Shown here piece after piece: positions 45,133 to 53,505 of a DNA stretch of 64,000 bases. Position numbers and translations under genes: made by a program. Each line of letters begins with the position of its first letter. The stretch's first letter is position 1. Where the stretch lies: contig CAWJDQ010000006.1 of NCBI GenBank assembly GCA_963841695.1, positions 310,001 through 374,000 of the forward strand. The letters are read 5' to 3'. The notes beneath the pieces are model-generated. The model did no database searches and was not told where the DNA came from. It was given only the letters and a program-made list of their open reading frames with translations. Source of the DNA: RYN-230 sp963841695 (GTDB lineage Bacteria; Actinomycetota; Actinomycetes; Streptosporangiales; Streptosporangiaceae).

Positions 45133-45705
45133 TCAGAGGCCGGGAGCCCCCCAGACCGCGAACCAGCGGGTCAGGTCGGGCTCCCACTTCAGGTCGGCGC
45201 CCACCGCGCCGCGGACCTGCAACTCGACCGCATTGTCCCGCTGCTGGCCGGATTTGGGCACGAACGGGTAGAACGTCCCCTGCTTGTACAGGTAGACGAT
45301 GCCCAGCCGGTGCACCGTGTCGCTGCTGAAGGTGACCAGCGTGCACAGCAGCTGGGGGCCGAACCCGCCGTCCGCCAGCGAGGAGTTCACCGCGTGCAGG
45401 TCGGTGACCAGCGCCTCGAAGTCATCCGGGCTGTGCTGGCAGGTCAGCCACGTGAACCCGTACGAGTCGGTGCTCACCTCGACCGAGGCGGTGCCCGAGC
45501 CCATGCCGAGCAGCTCGCGGACGTCCTTCTCGATGTCCGCGAACGCCTTGCCCTCGGCGGCCCGGAAGCAGACCGATCCGGTGCCGGTCGGCACCAGGTC
45601 CATCGCCGCGTCCAGCGTGATCGCCGCCGTGGGCAGGGAGAACAGCTCGTCCAGGTTCGGCTGGGCCGGCTTGGTCCGGCCCAGGATCGTGTCCAGGAAG
45701 CCCAC
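45133..45705 (-). CDS. pspAB: PspA-associated protein PspAB
   Basis: A 190-residue protein beginning MGFLDTILGRTKPAQPNLDE and continuing LFSLPTAAITLDAAMDLVPT, the N-terminal signature of actinobacterial PspAB. The rest is an αβ fold with aromatic strands (SYGFTWLTCQHSPDDFEALV; GIVYLYKQGTFYPFVPKS) and ends with a WFAVWGAPGL motif. No membrane helix is present. It accompanies htpX (4 bp upstream) and the PspA/PspAA pair 1.3 kb away, and is thought to take part in the envelope stress response, although its biochemical role is unknown. The frame is intact. Confidence 0.88.
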   Translation of the reverse strand: MGFLDTILGRTKPAQPNLDELFSLPTAAITLDAAMDLVPTGTGSVCFRAAEGKAFADIEKDVRELLGMGSGTASVEVSTDSYGFTWLTCQHSPDDFEALVTDLHAVNSSLADGGFGPQLLCTLVTFSSDTVHRLGIVYLYKQGTFYPFVPKSGQQRDNAVELQVRGAVGADLKWEPDLTRWFAVWGAPGL

Positions 45706-45709
45706 TGCG

Positions 45710-46678
45710 CTACCGGCTCAGCTGGTCGGAGATCTCCGACAGCTGGCGCAGCCGGCGCTCCAGCGACGGGTGCGTGGAGAACAGGCCGGACAGGCTGACG
45801 TCCTTGCCGCCCGCCTTGAACGCCGGGACGAAGTAGAAGGCGTTCAGCGGCTCGGCGGTGCGCAGGTCCTTGTTCGGGATCGCCTGCATCGAGCCGCTGA
45901 CCTTCTGCAGCGCGCTGGCCAGCGCCGACGGCTGCCCGGTGAGCAGGGCCCCGGCCCGGTCGGCGGCCAGCTCCCGGTACCGGGACAGCAGCCGGATGAG
46001 CAGGAAGCTGACCGCGTAGACCACGATGCCGACCACCATCACGATCAGCACGACCGGGATGGCGCCGCCGTTGTTGTTGTTGCCGCCGCGACCGCGGCCG
46101 CCCCCGCCGAACAGCTCGGAGTAGAAGGCGAACCGGACCAGCAGGCCCGCGATGATGCCGATGAACGAGGCGATGGTCATCACCACGACGTCCTTGTGGG
46201 CCACGTGCGACAGCTCGTGGGCCAGCACCCCTTCGAGCTCACGGTCATCGAGGTTGCTGCGCAGCAGGCCAGTGGTCACCACCAGCACCGCGGTCTTGCT
46301 GTTCCGCCCGGTGGCGAACGCGTTCAGCATCGGGGACGGCGCGATCGCGACCCGCGGCTTGGGCATGTTGGCCAGCGCGGTGAGCCGGTCCACGATGCCG
46401 TGCACCCGCGCGGCGTCCGGGCCGTCCTGCGGGCTGACCACGACCGCCCGCGCCGTGCTGAGGGCAATCTTGTCGGAATAGAACAGCGAGCCGACCCCCA
46501 GGGCCAGGCCGAACAGCACGGCGATGAACACGATGCCGCCGCCCGAGACCCGGTTGGTCGCGCCCAGGATCAGCACGAGGACAGTGATGAAGGCGACGAA
46601 AACGAGTCCGAGGAGAAACATCGTCAGGGTCATCCGCGCCGTGAGTCCCCTGTCAGGCGCATAGCGAGTCTTCGCCAC
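45710..46678 (-). CDS. htpX: Zinc metalloprotease HtpX
   Basis: A 322-residue M48 membrane protease. Two N-terminal transmembrane helices (LTMFLLGLVFVAFITVLVLI and VFIAVLFGLALGVG) precede the zinc motif VLAHELSHVAHKD near residue 150, with the third ligand in SRYRELAADRAGA. A Gly/Asn-rich loop (GGGGRGRGGNNNNGG) splits a second helical pair. HtpX degrades damaged membrane proteins from the cytoplasmic side and belongs to the envelope stress response. It is followed by pspAB at 4 bp, so the two are co-transcribed. Two inverted repeats lie just upstream of the start. Confidence 0.95.
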   Translation of the reverse strand: MAKTRYAPDRGLTARMTLTMFLLGLVFVAFITVLVLILGATNRVSGGGIVFIAVLFGLALGVGSLFYSDKIALSTARAVVVSPQDGPDAARVHGIVDRLTALANMPKPRVAIAPSPMLNAFATGRNSKTAVLVVTTGLLRSNLDDRELEGVLAHELSHVAHKDVVVMTIASFIGIIAGLLVRFAFYSELFGGGGRGRGGNNNNGGAIPVVLIVMVVGIVVYAVSFLLIRLLSRYRELAADRAGALLTGQPSALASALQKVSGSMQAIPNKDLRTAEPLNAFYFVPAFKAGGKDVSLSGLFSTHPSLERRLRQLSEISDQLSR

Positions 46679-47024
46679 CGCGCCGCCTCCGTTCTGTCAG
46701 CTGGCCTGGCCAGCTGAGCTTTAACCGGCTTCGCTCTCGAAGCCATCCTGTTTCATTATCAGGCAGAGGCTGAGCGGAATCCCCACGATGCGCCGCCCCG
46801 TCAGGCCGGGGGTTTCCCCGGTGGCCGGGCGGGTGTCACCCGGGCCGGCGAGGCGGTCGCAGGTGGCTCTCCGGCCAGCCAGCAACCTGGTCATCCTCCC
46901 CCACGGACGGCCACCTGTCAGTGTGCACCGGCCAGCTGAATGTTTGCTGAGTCAACCCTGAAAGCAGGGTGAGCCCGGGCTTGCCGCCGGCGGATAGCCG
47001 TCAGCCCGGGGTGTGGGGGAACCG
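46679..47024. other. Intergenic region between pspAA and htpX
   Basis: A 346-bp gap between genes on the same strand. It contains the two htpX-proximal inverted repeats described separately, a small stem ACCCTG-AAAG-CAGGGT near 46957-46972 that may end the pspA-pspAA transcript, and two direct copies of GTCAGCCCGGG (46999 and 47029, the second inside the pspAA end). No coding frame looks real. Confidence 0.5.
46698..46744 (-). promoter_or_regulatory. Two adjacent inverted repeats in the htpX leader
   Basis: CAGCTGGCC-T-GGCCAGCTG (46698-46716) is a perfect 9-bp dyad ending 20 bp from the htpX start, and GGCTTCG-CTCT-CGAAGCC (46727-46744) is a second 7-bp hairpin directly upstream. They could be a stress regulator operator or a leader RNA structure covering the ribosome binding site. 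Confidence 0.5.
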
Positions 47025-47303
47025 TCAGCCCGGGATAAGGCCATCTGCCGAGAGCAGGCCGCGCACGTCGTCCATGCTGGCGTCGGAGTACGGCAGGATC
47101 ACGTCCGATGGTTCAAACGAATCCGCCGGAACCGGTGTTCCCGCGGCCCGGACCCGCCCCAGCATCTCGGCCAGGACCCGGCGGAAGGCGGCCTCGTCCC
47201 CGGCACTCAGGGCCGCGCCGAGCCGGGCGTCCAGCTCGTTCAGCTCGCCAGAGAGGCTGTCGTCCATGGCGAGCTGGCCCTCGCCGAGGATCCGGATGAT
47301 CAT
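47025..47303 (-). CDS. pspAA: PspA-associated protein PspAA
   Basis: A 92-residue protein (MIIRILGEGQLAMDDSLSGE, then LNELDARLGAALSAGD and DVILPYSDASMDDVRGLL) that matches the actinobacterial PspAA family. Its N-terminal strand-turn-helix and the YSDAS segment are conserved. It probably binds PspA and modulates its oligomer at the membrane. The ATG overlaps the PspA stop by four bases (ATGA), so the pair is translationally coupled. The protein is entirely soluble and acidic. Confidence 0.9.
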   Translation of the reverse strand: MIIRILGEGQLAMDDSLSGELNELDARLGAALSAGDEAAFRRVLAEMLGRVRAAGTPVPADSFEPSDVILPYSDASMDDVRGLLSADGLIPG

Positions 47304-48103
47304 GACCCGTCCCCGGCCTGCGGCTGGTCGGCGGCCGTGCTGGGCTGGCCGTTCCCGGCGGCTCCGGGCGCGGTGCCCTCGATCTCCCGGGGCGCCTGGC
47401 CCTGGTCCAGCTCGCCCTTGAGCCTGGCCAGCTCCCGGTCCACGTCGTGGTTCGCGCCCATCTGGTCCAGCTCCCGCTGGATGTCGTCGTTCGGCTGCCC
47501 AGTCACGTCGTCCAGCGCACCGGAGGCCATCAGCTCGTCGATCACGCCGGCCCGGGCCTGCATCTGGGCCGTCTTGTCCTGGGCCCGCTGCACCGCCATG
47601 CCCACGTCGCCCATCTCCTCGGAGATGCCGGACACGGCCTCGCCGATCCTGCTCTGCGCCTCGGCGGCGGTGTAGGTGGCCTTGATGGTCTCCTTCTGCG
47701 TGCGGAAGGCCTCCACCCTGGACTGCAGCCGCTGCGACGCGGCGGTCAGCTTCTCCTCGTCCGCCTGCAGGGACTGGTACTGGGTCTGGAGGTCGCTGAT
47801 CTGGGTTTGCAGCGCCGACTTGCGGGTCAGCGCCTCGCGGGCGAGGTCTTCCCGCCCACTGCCCAGGGCCTGCCGCGCCTGGCCGTCCAGCTTGGTCTGC
47901 TGCTGCTGAAGGCTGTTCATCTGCAGCTCGACGCGCTTACGCGAGGTGGCCACGTCGGCCACGCCCCGGCGGACCTGCGTCAGCATCTCCAGCTGGCGCT
48001 GGTAGGAGTAGTCCAGGGTCTCGCGCGGATCTTCCAGCCGGTCCAGCTGCTTATTAGCCTTGGCCTTGAAGATCAGTGATACCCGCTTCACCACACCGCT
48101 CAT
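47300..48103 (-). CDS. pspA: Phage shock protein A (PspA/IM30 family)
   Basis: A 267-residue coiled-coil protein from ATG 48103 (MSGVVKRVSLIFKAKANKQL). The amphipathic N-terminal helix binds membranes, followed by LEDPRETLDYSYQRQLEMLT and long heptad-rich helices (residues 30-210) that form the ESCRT-III-like PspA rods. The last 55 residues are an acidic, Gly/Pro-rich tail specific to actinobacteria. It guards membrane integrity during envelope stress. The gene is followed without a gap by pspAA, and htpX-pspAB lie further downstream, so this is the complete actinobacterial set in one 3-kb stretch. Confidence 0.94.
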   Translation of the reverse strand: MSGVVKRVSLIFKAKANKQLDRLEDPRETLDYSYQRQLEMLTQVRRGVADVATSRKRVELQMNSLQQQQTKLDGQARQALGSGREDLAREALTRKSALQTQISDLQTQYQSLQADEEKLTAASQRLQSRVEAFRTQKETIKATYTAAEAQSRIGEAVSGISEEMGDVGMAVQRAQDKTAQMQARAGVIDELMASGALDDVTGQPNDDIQRELDQMGANHDVDRELARLKGELDQGQAPREIEGTAPGAAGNGQPSTAADQPQAGDGS

Positions 48104-48298
48104 CGGCGCGACCATCCCCTCATCGTGTAACGCTGCCGCCAGCCACCTGCGGCGCACGAGCCGGCACCCCCCGTGCTGCGGCCGCCGCGCCGGCAGGCTG
48201 GTGGCACACAGCCTACGCGGTCAAAGTCAGCGCAGCCATCACGGCGGGAAGGCTCGCGCTCTGGTGATCCGCGGCCTTCGTCCCGGTAGGCTGAGTCC

Positions 48299-48895
48299 GT
48301 GTTCAGACGACGCAGCACGGCTACCCAGGACGCCCCGGCCGAGGGCCCTGGTGCTTCCGGCACCGATCAGGCCCCTCCCTCGGTCACCGCAGGCAAGGGC
48401 AGGCCGACCCCCAAGCGCAGCGAGGCGGAACGCCGCCGCAGGTACAACGCCCCGGGTGACCGCAAGGAGGCGCTGCGCCAGTCGCGGACCAAGGACCGCT
48501 CGGCGCGGGCCCGCAAGACCGAGGCCATGCGGCGCGGCGAGGAGTGGGCCCTGCCCGCCAAGGACAAGGGCCCGGTCCGGGCGCTGGCCCGCGACTTCGT
48601 GGACTCGCGCCGGAGGCTGAGCGAGTTCTACATGTACGGCCTGGTCGTACTGCTGTTCCTGCTGTTCCTGCGCAACCCCGTGACGCAGACGGTGCTGCCG
48701 GCGATCCTGATCGTGATGGTGCTGATCATGATCGTGGAGGGCTACTTTGTCGGCCGCAAGATCACCAGCCTGGCCCAGGAGCGCTTCCCCGGGGAGAGCA
48801 CCCGGGGGATCAAGATGTACGCGGCCATGCGGGCGCTGCAGATCCGTCAGCTCCGTTTCCCCAAGCCGAGGGTGAAGCCGGGCACCACGGTCTGA
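48299..48895 (+). CDS. DUF3043 domain membrane protein
   Basis: A 198-residue protein starting at GTG 48299. The N-terminal half is basic and disordered with the conserved KGRPTPKRSEAERRRRYNAP motif and EALRQSRTKDRSARARKTEA, then MRRGEEWALPAKDKGPVRAL. Two close transmembrane helices follow (MYGLVVLLFLLFLRNPVTQT and PAILIVMVLIMIVEGYFVGR). The C-terminal basic segment has ERFPGESTRGIKMYAAMRAL. This is the full pattern of DUF3043, universal in actinobacteria and of unknown function. It is divergent from pspA; the 195 bp between them should hold both promoters. Confidence 0.9.
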   Translation: MFRRRSTATQDAPAEGPGASGTDQAPPSVTAGKGRPTPKRSEAERRRRYNAPGDRKEALRQSRTKDRSARARKTEAMRRGEEWALPAKDKGPVRALARDFVDSRRRLSEFYMYGLVVLLFLLFLRNPVTQTVLPAILIVMVLIMIVEGYFVGRKITSLAQERFPGESTRGIKMYAAMRALQIRQLRFPKPRVKPGTTV

Positions 48896-48901
48896 CGGTC
48901 C

Positions 48902-48985
48902 CCGGATCGCGGGCAGGGCTGGCGCGGGCAGGGCTAGCGCGGCCGGGGCTGGCGCGGGGAGGGCTGGCGCGGGACGCGCCGGGCT
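48902..48985. repeat. Imperfect GC-rich tandem repeats after the DUF3043 gene
   Basis: Five degenerate copies of a unit close to GGGCTGGCGCGGGCA, about 16 bp each, lie between the DUF3043 stop and the aldo/keto reductase. They resemble the other minisatellites in this window and may serve as a termination zone. Confidence 0.7.
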
Positions 48986-49006
48986 GGGGTCCTAGTGTCG
49001 TGCGTT

Positions 49007-50005
49007 ATGGAATATCGCCACCTGGGCCGCAGCGGCCTCAAAGTCAGTGAGATCGCCTACGGGAACTGGATCACTCACGGTTCCCAGGTCGAGGAAGACG
49101 CTGCCCGGGCCTGCGTCGCGGCCGCCCTGGACGAGGGCATCAGCACGTTCGACACGGCCGACGTCTACGCCGGGACCCGCGCTGAGGAAGTCCTCGGCCG
49201 CGCGCTGCACGGGATCCGCCGTGAATCCCTCGAAATCTGCACCAAGGTCTACTGGCCGACCGGCCCGGGGCCCAACGACCGCGGCCTGTCCCGCAAGCAC
49301 ATCATGGAGTCGGTGCACGGGTCGCTGCGGCGGTTGCAGACCGACTACCTGGACCTCTACCAGGCGCACCGGTTCGACCACGAGACCCCGCTGGCCGAGA
49401 CCCTGCGGGCCTTCGAGGACCTCGTCCGCCAGGGCAAGGTGCTGTACGTGGGCGTGTCCGAGTGGCGTGCCGAGGAGATCGCCGCCGCGCTGCGGATCGC
49501 CGGCGAGATGGGTTTCGACCGGATCGTCTCCAACCAGCCGCAGTACAACATGATCTGGCGGGTGATCGAGTCCGAGGTAATCCCGCTGGGCCGGGAGGAG
49601 GGCATCGGCCAGATCGTCTTCTCCCCCATCGCCCAGGGCGTGCTGACCGGCAAGTACCGGCCGGGCGAGCCCGTGCCTCCCGAGTCACGCGCGGCCGACC
49701 CGAGCGGGTCCGGGTTCATCCGGCGCTTCCTCAGCGACGACCTGCTCCGCCAGGTGGCCGATCTGGAACCGATCGCCAAGGAGGCGGGCCTGACCATGGC
49801 CCAGCTGGCGGTGGCCTGGGTGCTGCAGAACCCCGGGGTCTCGGCGGCCATCATCGGCGCGACCCGCCCGGAGCAGGTCCGGGAGAACACCAGGGCGGCC
49901 GGGGTCCGGCTGGACCCGGAACTGCTCCGGCGCATCGACGAGGTGCTGGGCGACGCGATCCAGCGTGACCCGGCACTCACCAAGAGCCCAGAGCACCGGC
50001 CCTGA
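49007..50005 (+). CDS. Aldo/keto reductase (Kv-beta-like)
   Basis: A 332-residue TIM-barrel oxidoreductase from ATG 49007 (MEYRHLGRSGLKVSEIAYGN). The AKR catalytic tetrad is visible: Asp and Tyr in FDTADVYAG, Lys in EICTKVYWP, and His in LYQAHRFD. The NADPH-binding signature follows as SNQPQYNMIWR, FSPIAQGVLTGKY and the C-terminal IIGATRPEQVREN. It is of the KCNAB/Kv-β-like group, which reduces aldehydes or ketones with NADPH; the natural substrate is unknown. The frame is unbroken. It is convergent with the small gene at 50030, with only 24 bp between stops. Confidence 0.9.
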   Translation: MEYRHLGRSGLKVSEIAYGNWITHGSQVEEDAARACVAAALDEGISTFDTADVYAGTRAEEVLGRALHGIRRESLEICTKVYWPTGPGPNDRGLSRKHIMESVHGSLRRLQTDYLDLYQAHRFDHETPLAETLRAFEDLVRQGKVLYVGVSEWRAEEIAAALRIAGEMGFDRIVSNQPQYNMIWRVIESEVIPLGREEGIGQIVFSPIAQGVLTGKYRPGEPVPPESRAADPSGSGFIRRFLSDDLLRQVADLEPIAKEAGLTMAQLAVAWVLQNPGVSAAIIGATRPEQVRENTRAAGVRLDPELLRRIDEVLGDAIQRDPALTKSPEHRP

Positions 50006-50029
50006 CCAGTCCGGGAGACGACCCGCGGA

Positions 50030-50236
50030 CTACTCCTCCCGCAGGCTCATGGGGCCGTACTCGACCCGGCTCTCCTCGAGCAGGGTCACCTGGTCCACGC
50101 CGCCGGCCAGCAGATCCCGCCAGTTCTCGCCGAGCCAGCTCTCGGCATCGCCCTGGCTGGCGAACGTTTCCCTCGGCACTCCCCGGGACGGCACGAGGGT
50201 CCCGTCCGCCGTCTCGAACTGCCAGGTCCAGGCCAT
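50030..50236 (-). CDS. Small conserved actinobacterial protein, unknown function
   Basis: A 68-residue protein (MAWTWQFETADGTLVPSRGV; then QGDAESWLGENWRDLLAGGV, ending VEYGPMSL). I recognise the pattern as a common small actinobacterial protein with the TQGDAESWIGE core. It is likely to be a compact αβ domain with several Trp. No catalytic residue or membrane segment is visible. It is transcribed away from the PfkB-type gene. Conservation supports it as real, but no function is known. Confidence 0.82.
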   Translation of the reverse strand: MAWTWQFETADGTLVPSRGVPRETFASQGDAESWLGENWRDLLAGGVDQVTLLEESRVEYGPMSLREE

Positions 50237-50581
50237 GTCTTTGCCGCCTCCTCAGTACGCGGTAAGCGACAGTAGCCCACCCGGCGCCGCCGCCGCGCAT
50301 CCCCCCGGGCCACCGGGCCGGCCTGGCTGCGGCGACGGCGCGGACCAGGGCGGGAAAAGGAGCCGCCGTTGGTCAAGGAACGTGGCGGTCGGCGATTATT
50401 GCCTGGGATGCGCTCTTTGTGGTCTCCTATCCGGGACGGGGGATTGGGGTCGCATAGGGATGCACCCCGCCGAACGCCAGCAGAGGCGGCCCGGAAACTG
50501 TTAAGTTCTACAGGCAGCCCTGAGCCGGGCGCCGCGGCACGTGTCCCCCTGGCTCAGCCCCGGGAGCAAGGTGGTGACGAC
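50237..50581. other. Intergenic region upstream of the PfkB kinase
   Basis: A 345-bp gap between divergent genes. An AT-richer stretch (50385-50460 and 50500-50515) is the probable promoter zone. CTGAGCC and GGCTCAG form a 7-bp dyad around 50521-50557 just before the kinase start. No gene or known motif is seen. Confidence 0.45.
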
Positions 50582-51473
50582 ATGGCGCGCGTTGTCGTCG
50601 TTGGTGACCTGATGACGGACACGGTCGCGCACGCGGCCCTTCCGCTGGCCAAGGGCAGCGATACGCCGGCCACGGTCAGCATGCATGGTGGCGGATCGGG
50701 CGCGAACATCGCGGCCTGGCTGGCCGCGGACGGCGGCGAGGTGGCCTTCGTCGGCCGCCGCGGCGCGGACATCGCCGGCCGCAACCGGGACATGGAACTG
50801 ATGGGCTACGGCGTGGATGCCCGGCTGGTCATGGATCCGGACCGGCCTACCGGGACCTGCGTGGTCATGGTCACCCACAAGGGCGACCACACGATGATGT
50901 CGGACCCGGGCGCCAACGCCGCGCTGCACCCGGACGACCTGCCCAAGGACCTGTTCGCGCCGGGTGCCCACCTGCACATGTCGGGGTACACGCTGCTGAA
51001 CGAGGGGTCCCGCGGCGCGGCCCTGGCGGCGTTCGCCCACGCGGGCCGGGCCGGCATGACGATCTCCGTGGACGGCGCCTCAGCCGCGCCGCTGGAGCGG
51101 GTCGGGGCTGAGCCGTTCCTGGAGATGACGAACGGCGTGACGCTGCTCATCGTCAACGCGGACCAGGCCGCGGTGCTCACCGGCCGGGAAGACCCGGAGT
51201 CCGCCGCGCACGTGCTGACCGCGTGGTACCCCGAAGTCGTGGTGAAGCTCGGCTGCCGACGGAGCGCTCTACGCGAACGGCCGGCCGGAGCCGGTCCGGT
51301 CGCTGGCCCTGCCCGTGGAGTCGTTCGTGGATGGCACCGGGGCCGGGGACGCCTTCTGCGCCGGTTTCCTGCCCGCCTGGCTGGACAAGAAGCCGCCGCT
51401 CGAGGCCCTGGGCAGCGGCTGCCGCCTGGCGGCGAACGCGCTCGGCATGGTCGGTGCCCGCCCCGCTCTCTGA
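50582..51473 (+). CDS. PfkB-family carbohydrate kinase, frameshifted near 51255
   Basis: ATG 50582 gives MARVVVVGDLMTDTVAHAAL, then MHGGGSGANIAAWLA (substrate Gly loop) and DADRPTG-like DPDRPTGTCVVMV. Near 51255 the frame changes. The C-terminal half (LPVESFVDGTGAGDAFCAGF with the catalytic Asp and anion hole GAGD) is in another frame and ends at TGA 51471-51473. The length of about 296 residues is normal for ribokinase-like sugar kinases. CTCGGCTGCCGACGGAG contains the extra base. The sugar is unknown. The next gene, an SDR of the sugar dehydrogenase type, starts at or before this stop, suggesting a two-gene sugar acid pathway. Confidence 0.83.
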
Positions 51474-52334
51474 TCCCGGGCCGGGGGATCCCGGGCCGGG
51501 GATCCCGGGCCGGGGGATCCCGGGCCGGGGGAACCCGGGCCGGGGGCTGAGCCCGGCCGACGGGCTGCGTTCCTCGACGGCCTTTTCTCCCTGGACGGCC
51601 GGGCCGCCCTGGTCACCGGGGGCAGTTCCGGCATCGGCCACGCGATGGCCCGCGCTCTCGCCCGGGCCGGGGCCCGGGTCGTGCTGCTGGCCCGCGGCGA
51701 AGAAGGCCTGGCCAAGGCGGCCGCGGCCATCCGGTCAGCCGGCGGTGCCGCCGCCTGGGTCCGGGCCGACCTCGCCGATCCGGCCGCGGCCCGGCGGGCG
51801 GCCGAGGAGGCCGTAGCGGCCTACGGGGAACCGGACATCCTGGTCAACGCGGCCGGCACCAACCCGCGGCCGCCCCTCGGCGAGCAGACGCTGGAGGAGT
51901 GGGCCGAGGTGATGGCGGTGAACCTGACCGCCCCGTTCGTGCTCGGGCAGCGCTTCGGGCCCGCGATGGCCCGGCGCGGCTGGGGCCGGATCATCAACGT
52001 CGCCTCCCAGCAGGCGGTCCGGGCGTTCGGCAACAGCGGCGGCTACGGGGCATCCAAGGCGGGCCTGACCGGGCTGACCCGGTCCCAGTCCGAGGCCTGG
52101 GCCCCGCACGGCGTGTGCTGCAACGCGATCACGCCCGGGTTCGTGGCCACCCCGATGACCCAGGCCGTGGCCCGCGACCCGGCCCGCTCCGCGGCGCTGG
52201 CGGCCCGCACCATGGTCGGCCGCAACGGCGAGCCCGCGGACTTCGAGGGCATGGCCGTGTTCCTGGCCAGCCAGGCCTGCGAGTACATCACGGGGCAGCT
52301 CATCTTCGTGGACGGCGGCTTCTCCGTCACCTAG
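51454..52334 (+). CDS. SDR oxidoreductase (gluconate/2-deoxygluconate dehydrogenase-like), start uncertain
   Basis: The SDR core is clear: LFSLDGRAALVTGGSSGIGH is the nucleotide motif, LVNAAGTNPRPP the NNAG variant, INVASQQAVRAFGNSGGYGA then SKAGL the Ser-Tyr-Lys site, and FVDGGFSV the C-terminus at TAG 52332-52334. No ATG or GTG is found in this frame before 51645, which lies inside the motif. A GTG at 51454, overlapping the kinase stop, opens a frame through the CCCGGG repeats to SPADGLR; a shift near 51570 would join it to the core. I therefore give 51454 as a provisional start. The N-terminal LFSLDGR pattern is typical of 2-deoxy-D-gluconate 3-dehydrogenases. Confidence 0.75.
51474..51548. 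repeat. Tandem repeats of GATCCCGGGCCGGGG between kinase and SDR
   Basis: About five near-perfect copies of a 15-16 bp unit (ATCCCGGGCCGGGG with one or two extra G) lie between the kinase stop and the SDR core. Copies differ mainly in the length of the G run, which makes frame errors likely. If the SDR starts at 51454, they encode a Pro/Gly linker. Confidence 0.88.
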
Positions 52335-52387
52335 CCCGGGGTGACCGTCCCACGCAGCGCTCGCTGACCGCGCAATGTCGTGCGCGT

Positions 52388-52432
52388 CAGTGGCGCTGCG
52401 CTGACATTTCCCGCAAAACGTGCGCGCCACTG
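52388..52432. promoter_or_regulatory. Inverted repeat after the SDR gene
   Basis: CAGTGGCGC (52388-52396) and GCGCCACTG (52424-52432) are exact complements with a 27-bp loop. An alternative stem AATGTC/GACATT overlaps the left arm. It may end the kinase-SDR transcript, though the two structures exclude each other. Confidence 0.4.
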
Positions 52433-52512
52433 GGTGGTTTGTCCCGGTTCGGGCGCACGGCCCGCGGGAAAGGTGGGCGGCTCCCCCGGGGGTACCCGGC
52501 CGGGAGGGGCGC

Positions 52513-53505
52513 TCAGCTGGCGCGGGGGAGCCGGAAGCCCCAGTTCAGCATCCGGGCGGCCGCCTGCGCGCCGGCCGCCGGGCCGGTCGACGGACTGTGC
52601 AGCACCACCCCGATCAGCGCCCGGCCCTTCCGGACCGCCTCGAAGAGCAGGCAGTGCCCGGCGTCATCGGTGTAGCCGTCCTTGATCCCGATCGCGCCCC
52701 GGTACGAGCCGATCAGCTCGTCGGTGTTGTCCCACCAGTAGCTGTGATGACCGCGCCCCTTGGCCAGGTGATAGAAGGACCGATCCACGATCGACCGGAA
52801 GGCCGGATACCGCATGGCCGCCAGCCCCAGCCTGAGCAGGTCGGACGGCGTGGAGTAGGTCGAGGTCTCGGTGGGGTAGGGCAGGCCGTCCGGTGAGGTG
52901 AAATGGGTCCGGTTCATGCCCAGCCGGGCCGCGGCCGCGTTCATCTGCGCGATGAAGGTCTTCAGCCCGGGCCCGAAGGCGTTCGCCAGGGTGTACGCCG
53001 CATCCGCGCCGGAGGGGAGCAGCAGGGCCTCCAGCAGCTCCCGCGCCGTGAGCACGTCCCCTGGGCGCAGCGCCGCGGTTTCGCCCCCGTACTTCCAGGC
53101 GTAGGTGACCGCGGCCTTCGGCACCCTGATCTCCCGGCCCAGATCGCCGCTCCGCAGCACCAGCAGGGCCGTCATCACCTTGGTCACGCTGGCCATCGGC
53201 CGCTCGGTGTCTACCCCGCGGCCCCACAGCACCTGGCCGGTGGCCGCGTCGGCCAGCACCGCGCCCCTGGCCTTCACCCCGCTCGGCGCGCCGCTCACCA
53301 CGATCGCCGGGCTGGCAGCCGGGCTGGCGGCCGGGCTGCCGGCTGGGTGGGACGGGGCAGCTGAGGCCGGCGCCGTCGTCCGGGCCGCGGCCGTCGCCGC
53401 AGGCGCGGGCGGGGTCTGGGCCGCCACCGTGGGCGCGCACGCCGCGAGGCCGCCGGCCAGCGCGGCCCCGGCGGCCAGCACGGCAATCCGTCCCCTCAGC
53501 CGCAT
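52513..53505 (-). CDS. Lipoprotein D-alanyl-D-alanine carboxypeptidase (S11) with variant motifs
   Basis: ATG 53505 gives a lipoprotein signal (MRLRGRIAVLAAGAALAGGL then the lipobox AAC). A Pro/Ala/Ser linker with ASPAASPA repeats follows, and then the S11 penicillin-binding domain. SxxK is MASVTKVM with the catalytic Ser and Lys. The second motif reads LLPSGADAAYTLA, so the usual SxN is S-G-A, and the third reads GIKDGYTDDAG, so KTG is KDG. The fold and spacing are otherwise typical. S11 enzymes trim the terminal D-Ala of the stem peptide outside the membrane. The changes suggest altered substrate or low activity, although I recall similar variants in other actinobacteria. Confidence 0.87.
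   Translation of the reverse strand: MRLRGRIAVLAAGAALAGGLAACAPTVAAQTPPAPAATAAARTTAPASAAPSHPAGSPAASPAASPAIVVSGAPSGVKARGAVLADAATGQVLWGRGVDTERPMASVTKVMTALLVLRSGDLGREIRVPKAAVTYAWKYGGETAALRPGDVLTARELLEALLLPSGADAAYTLANAFGPGLKTFIAQMNAAAARLGMNRTHFTSPDGLPYPTETSTYSTPSDLLRLGLAAMRYPAFRSIVDRSFYHLAKGRGHHSYWWDNTDELIGSYRGAIGIKDGYTDDAGHCLLFEAVRKGRALIGVVLHSPSTGPAAGAQAAARMLNWGFRLPRAS

Noticed and set aside
51474..51548. CRISPR-like or attachment site repeat
   Set aside because: Contiguous 15-16 bp units of nearly pure G/C without spacers; better described as a minisatellite.
52335..52512. tRNA gene after the SDR
   Set aside because: A GGTTCGGGC string looks like a T-loop, but no acceptor stem, D-arm or anticodon arm can be folded around it.
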